This document shows, in pieces, positions 43,505 through 54,419 of a stretch of DNA of 64,000 nucleotides. Origin of the DNA: Streptomyces barringtoniae (GTDB lineage: Bacteria > Actinomycetota > Actinomycetes > Streptomycetales > Streptomycetaceae); the NCBI RefSeq assembly GCF_020819595.1, contig NZ_JAJHNP010000005.1, positions 248,001 to 312,000 of the forward strand, written 5' to 3'. The position numbers and the translations under genes were made by a program. Each line of letters opens with the position of its first letter. Positions within the stretch are counted from its first letter, which is position 1. The notes beneath the pieces were generated by a model. That model was not told the origin of the DNA. It saw only the letters and a program-made list of their open reading frames with translations, and did no database searches.

Positions 43505-43866
43505 GTCGATCAGTTCCGGGACCCGGCCGCTTCACCAGCGCCCTGAGCGCGACGAGGCGGCCGGCTTCGGCGCTCAGGACGAGTCCACGGATGGTTCCCG
43601 GCACCCGCCGTCGCTTCGGCCAGGAGGAGACGGATGTGATGCGTGAACTGTTCCACCGCCTCGACACGCGCCGGTCGGCACAGGTCGGACAGGACGGCTG
43701 GACACGGTCTCGGCCTGGTTGGTCGCACAGTCCGTCACACGGGGGCACTCGGGCACCCTGCACCCGTGGAGCCGGCCCGCTCACGCCGACACTTGGCTCA
43801 GTACCGCAGAGTGCCCTGCTCCGCCACGTCCCGGGCGGCCGATGAGGGCGGACCGGGACGTCGGGT
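43505..43866. other. Spacer without a recognisable gene
   Basis: The gap between convergent DUF5302 and katG contains overlapping open frames on both strands with arginine-rich products and no family motifs. I see nothing that can be supported as a gene. Confidence 0.55.
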
Positions 43867-47029
<3,163 letters not shown>

Positions 47030-47159
47030 GCGGTCCCGTCCCGGGAGCCGTGGGACGACTGCCCGTTTCGTCACTCGCCGGGAACGGGACCGCCGGTCGC
47101 GCTGCGCGAAAAACTCTCGGTTCGGGCAGGCTACCTCTGGACGAGGAGAAGGGGCCGGG

Positions 47160-47468
47160 TCAGTCGTCCGGCTGTACCTCCTCCGGCTTCCCCTGTTCCT
47201 CCTCTTCCTCCTCCTCCAGTTCCTCCATCAGACGGATACCCTCGTGCGTCAGCGAGACGGTGGCGGGGGTGTGGTGTGACGTCCAGTCCACGCTGATCAG
47301 ACCCTCGTCGGTCAGATAGGCGCAGGCGGCGGAGAGGTCCTCGTCGGGCAGGGCCAGCTCGGCGCGCAGCGCCGATCCATTGACCTCGGGGCGGTTGCGC
47401 TCGACGGCCCCGTACAGGGATCGCAGGACCGCCTTCCGGTTGTTCTTGCGTTCGCGGAGTTTCGTCAT
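47160..47468 (-). CDS. Small winged-helix-like protein with acidic tail
   Basis: A 102-residue protein. Residues 8-75 look like a winged helix (LRSLYGAVERNRPEVNGSAL, LTDEGLISVDW, VSLTHEGIRLMEEL) of the kind used to read DNA; the end is a run of glutamates (LEEEEEEEQGKPEEV). The start ATG has no strong ribosome binding site. I do not know a named family. It is followed by an unrelated small gene on the same strand upstream. Confidence 0.68.
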   Translation of the reverse strand: MTKLRERKNNRKAVLRSLYGAVERNRPEVNGSALRAELALPDEDLSAACAYLTDEGLISVDWTSHHTPATVSLTHEGIRLMEELEEEEEEEQGKPEEVQPDD

Positions 47469-47540
47469 GGCTGTCGTTCTCCGGTTTGACGGCCGCGCGG
47501 GGACGAGGCGACGGCGGATCCTCGGCCGCTCGGATCCGGG

Positions 47541-47801
47541 TCACACCTCGTCGGCGTGTGTCTGTGTCTGCTCTGTCGAGGTGCTGGTCGTGAGCCAGGA
47601 CTGTGCGGGTTCCGCCGCTTGAGCGGTGTCGAGGGTGATGTGGAGCCGGGTCCCTCCTGCGTGGCCCGCGGGATAGCTGCGCTGCTCGGTCGAAGCGAAG
47701 CAGTGCCGGAGCACTTCGGCGACGCGCCGGGCGACCTCCGGCGTCGCGGCCACGATGCGGACCTCGGCGTGGCTTTCGGAGGGAAAGGGCTCGTGCTTCA
47801 T
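47541..47801 (-). CDS. Small protein of unknown function
   Basis: An 86-residue protein with an AGGAGG ribosome binding site 5 bases before its ATG. It contains AEVRIVAATPEVARRVAEVL (about 12-31) and GGTRLHITLDT, a beta-alpha-beta pattern found in small Streptomyces hypotheticals. No catalytic motif is seen. It may be co-transcribed with the winged-helix gene 72 bases downstream. Confidence 0.7.
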   Translation of the reverse strand: MKHEPFPSESHAEVRIVAATPEVARRVAEVLRHCFASTEQRSYPAGHAGGTRLHITLDTAQAAEPAQSWLTTSTSTEQTQTHADEV

Positions 47802-48137
47802 ACGGACCTCCTGGCAGGTGAGGGTGCAACCCCGACTGAGGTCGCTGCCCGACCGTCGTCGGTGCGGACTGCGGCGCGTCACCACGGCCACCCCCTTTTT
47901 GAAGGGTATGCCGGGCAAGGGAGCGTGCGTGCCACGACCGACCCCTCGCGGAAGACCGGTGCTCTCCCGGAACGGGCTGTCGCAGTCGTCGGCCGCCGCG
48001 CCACCGTGGCGGACCCGGCCGGGAGTACGGTGGAGACACCGAGGGCATGCCGCGCACCGGCTCCGGCACCGGTGCCGCTCTCGGTGATCGGCGACGCCGG
48101 GTGGGCCCTGGTCCGTGCCCGGAGCAGGGTTCGACCC
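47802..48137. other. Spacer without a recognisable gene
   Basis: This gap between divergent genes holds promoter-sized space for both. Upstream in-frame extension of the plus-strand gene is possible on paper but lacks conserved sequence. CTTTTTGAAGGGTATG (47894-47910) resembles a stress sigma -10 element (GGGTAT), but no matching -35 is evident. Confidence 0.5.
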
Positions 48138-48818
48138 ATGAGCGCGCACATGCTCCTCCCGACGACCTCGAACCTCCCCGCGCCCCGGCCGGCACCGGGC
48201 AGGTCGCACACGCGCAGGCCGGGCCGACCGATGCGGGAGCAGGGATCCTCGCCCCACGAGGGAGAACGCCTCCGCCCGCTGACGCGCGGCCAGGTCGAGG
48301 ACCGCCTGCAGGAGCTGGGTGACCTGTACGCGGAGGTCTCCGGCGGCGGCCCCTGGGCGTGGAACCAGGCGCGTGCCGCCTTCCTGCGACACCTCGCGGC
48401 CGACGCACGACGACCGGGGTTCTCGCTGCTGATCGCGGAGACCACGGTCCTGACCGGATGCGCCTACGGCTTTCCCGTGGGCGGCGCCGGTCCGTGGTGG
48501 GCGGGCTTCGACGGAGACGTTCGGGAGAGCCTGCTCCGCCGTGTCGCGCCCGGGCGGCTCTTCGTCGTCTCCGGGATCGTCGTCCCGTCCCGCGTGCGCC
48601 GGGAGAACCAGGGCCGCGCCTGGAACCTCGCCCGGCGCCTGCAGCGGCGACTGCTCGCCGACCACGGCGCCGCGCTCGGAGTCACGTTGGTGGAAGCCCG
48701 GGACGCCGGGATGGTTGAGACGTTGATGTCGTGGGGGTGGCGGAGCGCCGGAGACGACACCCGCACGGCCGGACCGCCCGGCTCGTGCCGCGTGCTGGTG
48801 CTGACTGCGGGGGCATGA
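48138..48818 (+). CDS. GNAT-like acetyltransferase domain protein
   Basis: A protein of about 226 residues. Its central part follows a GNAT-like order: WNQARAAFLRHLAADARRPGF, LLIAETTVLTGCAYGFPVG, then FVVSGIVVPSRVRRENQGRAWNLARRL (a variant acetyl-CoA loop) and VTLVEARDAGMVETLMSWGW. The loop lacks the classic R/Q-GxGxG/A, so activity is uncertain. ATG 48138 or 48231 may be the start; the first 60 residues are low in complexity. Substrate unknown. Confidence 0.65.
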   Translation: MSAHMLLPTTSNLPAPRPAPGRSHTRRPGRPMREQGSSPHEGERLRPLTRGQVEDRLQELGDLYAEVSGGGPWAWNQARAAFLRHLAADARRPGFSLLIAETTVLTGCAYGFPVGGAGPWWAGFDGDVRESLLRRVAPGRLFVVSGIVVPSRVRRENQGRAWNLARRLQRRLLADHGAALGVTLVEARDAGMVETLMSWGWRSAGDDTRTAGPPGSCRVLVLTAGA

Positions 48819-48885
48819 GCAGCGCCGTCACCGATCACGGCCCGCCCCGGTCAGCGCACGGGCAATCGATCACGGCCCGCCCCGG

Positions 48886-49400
48886 TCAGCGCACGGGCAG
48901 GCGCAGGGCGAGGAGGGCGATGTCGTCGGTGCTGCCGGGTGGCATCCGAGCGGACAGCTGGTCGCACAGGGTGTGCAGCGGTTCGTGCGCGAGGGCGAGG
49001 GCATGGCTGCGCTGTCGGCCGAGCCCGCTGTCCAGGTCGCTGCCCGGAGCCTCGATCAGGCCGTCGGTGTACAGCATGAGCGTGGACCCCGGCGGCAGGG
49101 CGCGAGCGGCACTCGGACGATGACTGCCGACGCCCAGGTGGGTTCCGAGAATCAGTCCCTGCCCGGCTTCGAGGTACTGCGCGTTCCCCCCGGGGGGTCA
49201 GCAGCAGGGGAGGCGGGTGCCCGGCACTGGTCCAGCGAAGCGTCCAGGGCCCCGTGTCCCGGCCTTCCAGCCGGGCGAGGACGAGGGTGGCCATCGGCAC
49301 GGTCGTGATGGCGTGCATGGCGTCGTCGAGACGGTCTGTAGGTGCCTGCAGGCCGCCGACCGCCGATGGCGGTGAGGGAGTGACTGCCGCCGAGGGCATC
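48886..49400 (-). pseudogene. Frameshifted remnant of a SpoIIE/PP2C-type phosphatase
   Basis: The minus strand encodes the second half of a SpoIIE domain: GGLQAPTDRLDDAMHAITTV, RWTSAGHPPPLLLTP, then, in the next frame, QYLEAGQGLILGTHLGVG, STLMLYTDGLIEAPGSDLD and PPGSTDDIALLALRL. The frame changes at a run of six C and six G (about 49186-49197). The first half with GGDWYDA and the first metal ligands is missing. The upstream part is untraceable, so the gene is inactive even if the frameshift were a sequencing error. Confidence 0.72.
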
Positions 49401-50035
49401 GCGACTCGCCGCCTCGCTGCCACGCTACTCTCCACCCGGCCGCCGCCGTGTACCTCCCGGACGACCGCTTCGTCTCCAGGCGCATGCCTGCGGCGGCTGT
49501 GATGTGCCTGCCGGGGAACGGTGGGAGACAGGGTGGGCCCGAACTCGGCTTCGCACTGGAACGCCGGGCTCACGAAGACGCCGCCCGTCGCGGTGGCCAG
49601 CCGAACGCTCGCGGCGCGCTCCCTGGCCCCAGCCGCTCTGATCGGCACCGGAGGGGCCCCGCCACCGCACTGGCCTGTCTGCGCCGACGGCACTTACGCT
49701 CGCCCATGTCACGTCGGCCCACGGTCGCTTCCTGGAGATCCTTCACCCCTGACCGGCGGCCATATGCCATACCCACACGCCACGAATGTGCGCTGCAGCC
49801 GCTGACCGGGTGCTGCGGCTCAATGAGCCGGGCCGGCGAGGGCACGGACGGACTGGCGCCGCTCGCGCAACGCCTTGATGAGTGCTCCGGCTCCCTGTCC
49901 GAGCGCGCTGCCGCGGTACCGGACAGGAGCAGGGCGGGCCTGGACGAGTCGTTCCCGCGAGCGGTGCAGGAACGCCTGCCCGAGCAGCCGACCCCTCCGA
50001 ACGAAGGCACCCCCCGGGTGCGGAATACTCTCCCG
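49401..50035. other. Spacer without a recognisable gene
   Basis: About 630 bases between the phosphatase remnant and the GNAT gene. Frames on both strands are open over long stretches but show no motif. It probably contains further decayed sequence. GC at third positions fits none of the frames consistently. Confidence 0.5.
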
Positions 50036-50524
50036 ATGAGTTCACTCACCTCCCCGATCAGTGAGCCGATCACCATACGGAGGGCCGTCGCGCGGGATGC
50101 CAAAAGGCTCACACGGCTCGTGCGTGGCTCAGGCGCCTACGAGGGCGAGTACGCAGCCGCAGTCGCGGGCTACCGGGTCGGTCCTGATTACATCGAGGCC
50201 CACCGCGCCTACGTAGCCGTCGGCTCCGACGAGTATGGAGGCCGGGTCCTCGGGTTCTACTCGCTCGTCCTCGCCCCACCGGAGCTCGACCTGCTGTTCG
50301 TCGCCGACGAAGCGCAAGGACGGGGTATTGGACGACAGCTCGTCGCGCACATGCAATCCGAGGCCCGTGCCGCCGGGCTCGACCGTGTCAGGGTCGTGTC
50401 GCACCCTCCCGCCGAGGACTTCTACCACCGCGTCGGTGCCGTACGGATCGGGACGACCCTCGCGAACCCGCCCGCGGTCGTGTGGGACCGTCCCGAATTC
50501 GAGTTTCGCATTCCTTCGGAATGA
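50036..50524 (+). CDS. GNAT family N-acetyltransferase
   Basis: A compact 162-residue GNAT domain: ITIRRAVARDAKRLTRLVRG at the start, then LLFVADEAQGRGIGRQLVAHMQSEARAAG (about 90-118; the Q-GRGIG loop binds acetyl-CoA), VSHPPAEDFYHRVGAVRIG near the end. A single complete domain, so it should be active. No clear ribosome binding site precedes the ATG, so it may be leaderless (GAATACT-like -10 at 50022). The target amine is unknown. Confidence 0.88.
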   Translation: MSSLTSPISEPITIRRAVARDAKRLTRLVRGSGAYEGEYAAAVAGYRVGPDYIEAHRAYVAVGSDEYGGRVLGFYSLVLAPPELDLLFVADEAQGRGIGRQLVAHMQSEARAAGLDRVRVVSHPPAEDFYHRVGAVRIGTTLANPPAVVWDRPEFEFRIPSE

Positions 50525-50737
50525 GGCGGTGTGCCGGCTCGCAGGGCACCGGCTTCGCCTGCATGGCGCGCTCCGGGTGTGCCGTCGTCTCTGCCCTGGC
50601 GAGGGGATCGCCTGCGTCGGCGGCCTCTCCCTCACCCGAGGCCGACGATCTGGAAGAGGCGTGCGGCGGCACCGCCCGGGGAGTCCGTCGCGGGCGGGGC
50701 CCGGCCGGAACGGAGACCGTGCCTGCCGGGCCATGGC

Positions 50738-52423
50738 TCAGGCGTCGATGATGACGGGGATGATGAGGGGCTTGCGGCGATAGGTGCGGAACGCCCAGTT
50801 CGCCACGGCGCGGGCGAGGAGTTGTTCGAGTTGGCGCGCGTCCCCGACGCCTTCCTCGGCTGCGGTGGCCAGGGTCTTCTCGATGACGGGGATGACCGGC
50901 TCGAAGGTGGTGTCGTCGTGGACGAAACCCCGGGCCAGGAAGTCGGGGGCCTCGGCGAGGGCGCCGGTGTCCGCGTCGACGATCGCCACCACCGTGACCA
51001 CGCCTTCGGCGGCGAGGGTGAGGCGGTCCTTGAGGGACGCTTCGGTGGCGCCGCCGACTTCCATGCCGTCCACGTAGACGTTGCCGGCGGGGACCTTGCC
51101 GGTGATGGACGCGCGCCCGTCGACAAGGTCGACGACGACGCCGTCCTCGGCGATGACGACCCGGTCGGGGTCGACACCGGTGCGGATGGCGAGGTCGCCG
51201 TTGGCCCGCAGGTGGCGCCATTCGCCGTGCACGGGCATGACGTTGCGGGGTTTGACGATGTTGTAGCAGTAGACGAGTTCGCCGGCGCTGGCGTGCCCGG
51301 AGACGTGCACCTTGGCGTTGCCCTTGTGGACCACGTGGGCGCCCCACCGGGTGAGTCCGTTGATCACCCGGTAGATGGCGTTCTCGTTGCCGGGGATGAG
51401 GGAGCTGGCGAGCAGGACGGTGTCGTCCTTGCCGATGCGGATCATGTGGTCGCGGTTGGCCATCCGTGACAACGCGGCCATCGGTTCGCCCTGGGAGCCG
51501 GTGCACACCAGAGTGATCTTGTGGTCCGGGAGCTTCTCCAGCTCCTTCGTGCTCACGACCAGACCGGAGGGGACCTTCAGATAGCCCAGGTCACGGGCGA
51601 TGCCCATGTTGCGGACCATCGACCGGCCGACGAAGGCGACCTTGCGGCCGTGCTGGTGAGCGGCGTCCAGGACCTGCTGGATGCGGTGCACGTGGCTGGC
51701 GAAGCTGGAGACGATGACCCGGCGCGGCGCGGTGCGCATCACCTGCTCGATCGCCGGATTCAGCTCACGCTCGGAGGTGGTGAAGCCGGGCACTTCGGCG
51801 TTGGTGGAATCGGTGAGGAACAGGTCCACGCCCTCCTCGCCGAGGCGGGCGAAGGCGCGCAGATCGGTGATGCGGTCGTCGAGAGGGAACTGGTCCATCT
51901 TGAAGTCGCCGGTGTGCAGCACCATCCCGGCCCGGGTGCGGATCGCGACCGCGAGGCTGTCGGGGATGGAGTGGTTGACCGCCACGAACTCGCAGTCGAA
52001 GGGCCCGAAGCCACGCCGGTCGCCCTCCCGCACCCGCACCGTGCGCGGCCGGATGCCGTGTTCCTTGAGCTTGGCCTCCAGGAACGCCAGCGTCAGCTTG
52101 GAGCCGACGACGGGAATGTCGGACCGCTCCCGCAGCAGGTACGGCACGCCGCCGATGTGGTCCTCGTGGCCGTGGGTGAGGACCACGGCCACGATGTCGT
52201 CCAGCCGGTCCCGGATCGAGGTGAAGTCCGGCAGGATCACGTCCACACCGGGCTGGGTCTCCTCGGGGAACAGTACGCCGCAGTCGACGATGAGCAGCTT
52301 GCCCGCGTGCTCGAAGACGGTCATGTTGCGGCCGATCTCACCCAGGCCGCCCAGGGCGACGACCCGCAGCCCCCCTTCGGGAAGGGGCGGGGCGGCTTTC
52401 AACTCGGGGTGTGGATGACTCAT
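50738..52423 (-). CDS. rnj: Ribonuclease J
   Basis: A 561-residue metallo-beta-lactamase/beta-CASP RNase with THGHEDH (residues 83-89), HTGDFKMDQ, the SDSTNAEVPG-like TDSTNAEVPG, SFASHVHRIQQ, and VSGHASAGEL in the CASP domain, followed by the C-terminal dimer domain (YVDGMEVG on). RNase J degrades and matures RNA from the 5' end. In Streptomyces the housekeeping rnj lies beside dapA; this copy stands among accessory genes and its LGEIGRN and HGH motifs are normal, so it may be a second copy. ATG 52423 fits the standard MSHPHPEL start. Confidence 0.94.
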   Translation of the reverse strand: MSHPHPELKAAPPLPEGGLRVVALGGLGEIGRNMTVFEHAGKLLIVDCGVLFPEETQPGVDVILPDFTSIRDRLDDIVAVVLTHGHEDHIGGVPYLLRERSDIPVVGSKLTLAFLEAKLKEHGIRPRTVRVREGDRRGFGPFDCEFVAVNHSIPDSLAVAIRTRAGMVLHTGDFKMDQFPLDDRITDLRAFARLGEEGVDLFLTDSTNAEVPGFTTSERELNPAIEQVMRTAPRRVIVSSFASHVHRIQQVLDAAHQHGRKVAFVGRSMVRNMGIARDLGYLKVPSGLVVSTKELEKLPDHKITLVCTGSQGEPMAALSRMANRDHMIRIGKDDTVLLASSLIPGNENAIYRVINGLTRWGAHVVHKGNAKVHVSGHASAGELVYCYNIVKPRNVMPVHGEWRHLRANGDLAIRTGVDPDRVVIAEDGVVVDLVDGRASITGKVPAGNVYVDGMEVGGATEASLKDRLTLAAEGVVTVVAIVDADTGALAEAPDFLARGFVHDDTTFEPVIPVIEKTLATAAEEGVGDARQLEQLLARAVANWAFRTYRRKPLIIPVIIDA

Positions 52424-53199
52424 ACCCTGACGGTACCCGGAGAGCGGGACAGGGTGATCCACTGCCTGTGTGATCCGACGAGCGCTCGATACGACCCGAC
52501 GCCGGAAGCGTACCGGCGCTCAGGTCGGCAACCGTCTCATCTGCCCGCTGCCCCGGCCCCAGGACAGGAGGGCATCCGCAGCCACAGCGACCGCCGCGGG
52601 TGCCGGGGTGGCTTCGCGGGTCGCGCGGGCGCTGAGCACCCCGCCCGTGATCACACAGAAGGAACAGGGCGACCGACGGCCCGGGCATGCGCTCACGGCC
52701 GCTGAAGTATCGAGGTCGAACGTGATGTCGACCTTCGCGGTCCTTTGTGGTCGGCCCGAGTCGACTTCAGGGTGTTCCAGAGCTGGGATCGAGCATGTTG
52801 TGCGGGCCCGGTCGGGGAGCTCTGGGTCTGGGGAGAATCGGCAGGTGCTGTCCTGCGGGTCCGACTCTTGAGATCAGTGACCGGGGGTGTCTTGCTCACG
52901 CTGTGTCGACCGCCGGCCGGGGATGGTGCGCTGCTGGTACCGGGCCGGCCGGGTGGGTCTCGATAGGGGCTTGCCGACCAGGCGGCGTCACGGTTCTGGG
53001 CCTGCTGCCCCGCCCATCGCCCTGCTCGGAAGGCTTGATGCGTGGCTCGGTTCTGGGATGCCCTTGCCAAGCAGCGAGAAGAGGCCGGCTACGACACAGC
53101 GCGGTCCCGGAACGGATGAGGTGGAGGAAGAGCTCGTAGGCGCGCGAGCGGTCCGATGTCATGGCCGGCGCGAGGAGTTCGGGCCGCGCACTCGGAGAA
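52424..53199. other. Spacer with probable mobile-element debris
   Basis: No gene can be supported here. Several frames are open but motif-free. The stretch between 53030 and 53115 is odd: frame 1 reads LLGRLDAWLG, like the start of the SUKH gene at 53726, and frame 3 reads VARFWDALAKQREEAGYDTARSRNG. Both are too short to call. The transposase remnant follows. Confidence 0.5.
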
Positions 53200-53690
53200 G
53201 GGTTCGTCCTTCGGTTTGAGACCGAGGTCGAAGTAGAAGCTCACGGCCTGCGGATCTGCGACTGGGCACGCGTCGAGGTGCGGCCCTGGCGCCGGACAGA
53301 CCGCCGCCACTGGGTGATTGCCCGCCGCAGCGTCGCCCGCCCGCAGGAGATCTCCTCCTACATCGCGTACTGCCCCGCCGGGACCACCCTGGACGAGCTG
53401 ATCCGCATCGCGGGCAGTCGATGGGCCATCGAGGAATGCTTCCAGAGCGCGAAACAGGAATGCGGCCTTCACGACTACCAAGTCCGCCGCTATCCCGGCT
53501 GGCACCGCCACATGACCCTGGCCACGGCCGCCCACGCCTGCCTGACCGCGCTGCGAGCCCGCGAGCTGCATGCCGGGAAAGCAGAAACGGCTCCTCCCGG
53601 CTCAGCCACCTCAGCCTCGCCGAAATACGGCAGTTGATGTCCCTGACCTGGCCATCAGTCACAGCAAGCACCGTCGCAGTACTAAACCTG
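53200..53690 (+). mobile_element. IS701-family transposase remnant
   Basis: About 140 codons match the C-terminal part of Streptomyces IS701 transposases: WRRTDRRHWVIARRSVA, ISSYIAYCPAGTTLDELIRIAG, SRWAIEECFQSAKQECGL (with the catalytic Glu of the DDE set) and YPGWHRHMTLATAAHACLTAL. The end is frameshifted (HLSLAEIRQL continues in the next frame near 53605). The N-terminal catalytic half is gone. It lies directly beside the SUKH gene, a hint that this locus was assembled by transfer. Confidence 0.75.
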
Positions 53691-53725
53691 GAGTGTGATG
53701 GATTGGCAGTTGTTAGGGTCGTCGC

Positions 53726-54361
53726 ATGACTGATTCACTCGATGACGTACTGGGCCACCTCGATGCGTGGCTGGGGGCTAACGCTCCAGCGGATTATGCT
53801 GCGTTGAATCCTCCGGCTACGCAGGATGATATCGACGCCATTACTGACCGACGGTTCGACCTGCATCCCGATCTCGTGACGTGGTTGCGGCGTCATGACG
53901 GGTCGTCCGCCACCAGCCATGCGGGCCCAGGGGTCATCCTTCCTGGGGGTTTCATCTTGCTCACCTCGGCTGGAATGCGTGACGGTCAGCGGTGGATGGA
54001 GGAAGGCATCGCTGAGTGGATCGATGCGAACGAGTCGGAAGACCCTGACCTACGTGACATTTACGACGGTGTGTATGGGTACTCGTTCCACGTACGGTGG
54101 GTTCCGATCGCCTCTGATCTCACGGGCGGGAAGCTCATCGTTGATCACCGTGCCGGAGACGGGTTCGGGAACGTGCTATACGGCCTGCAGACCGGTGACA
54201 CGGACGCGCCGGTGAAGGTTTGGGACAGTCTTCATCAGATGTTCCAGCAGCTTCTGGGAGCCCTCACGGAGGAAGTTCCCATGCGGCTTGCCGACTATGC
54301 CGAGCCGCAGACGCCAAGCGTGAGCGGCGCAGGTCATGATGCACAGGTGATGTGGGCATGA
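53726..54361 (+). CDS. SUKH (SMI1/KNR4) family protein, candidate immunity protein
   Basis: A 211-residue protein of the SMI1/KNR4 (SUKH) family: DDVLGHLDAWLGANAPADY near the start, PATQDDIDAI, LHPDLVTWLRRHDGSS (about 47-62) and the core WVPIASDLTGGKLIVDHRAG (about 126-145), with GDGFGNVLYG. SUKH proteins are known as immunity proteins for many bacterial nuclease toxins. Codon use is clearly less GC-rich than the neighbours (many T-ending codons), as in transferred genes. It is convergent with the large secreted protein whose tail looks like a DNase; their ends are 58 bases apart, with a shared terminator. The pairing is inference. Confidence 0.88.
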   Translation: MTDSLDDVLGHLDAWLGANAPADYAALNPPATQDDIDAITDRRFDLHPDLVTWLRRHDGSSATSHAGPGVILPGGFILLTSAGMRDGQRWMEEGIAEWIDANESEDPDLRDIYDGVYGYSFHVRWVPIASDLTGGKLIVDHRAGDGFGNVLYGLQTGDTDAPVKVWDSLHQMFQQLLGALTEEVPMRLADYAEPQTPSVSGAGHDAQVMWA

Positions 54362-54369
54362 AGCACTGA

Positions 54370-54403
54370 GGCGGTCCGGAGCAGGAAACCACTCCGGACC
54401 GCC
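54370..54403. terminator. Bidirectional terminator between SUKH gene and secreted protein gene
   Basis: GGCGGTCCGGAG and CTCCGGACCGCC form a perfect 12-bp stem around a 10-base loop in the gap between the two convergent genes. Confidence 0.8.
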
Positions 54404-54419
54404 ACCTTGTTCCAACTAG

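Noticed and set aside
48851..49693. A continuous 280-codon phosphatase gene on the minus strand
   Set aside because: Only the middle third matches SpoIIE; the end matches in another frame and the beginning matches nothing, so it was called a broken remnant.
53020..53130. Possible second, decayed SUKH immunity gene (LLGRLDAWLG as in the SUKH gene at 53726)
   Set aside because: Similarity is limited to about ten residues and an 11-base identity; another frame gives an equally protein-like peptide ending in a stop at 53118. A sensitive profile search would be needed.
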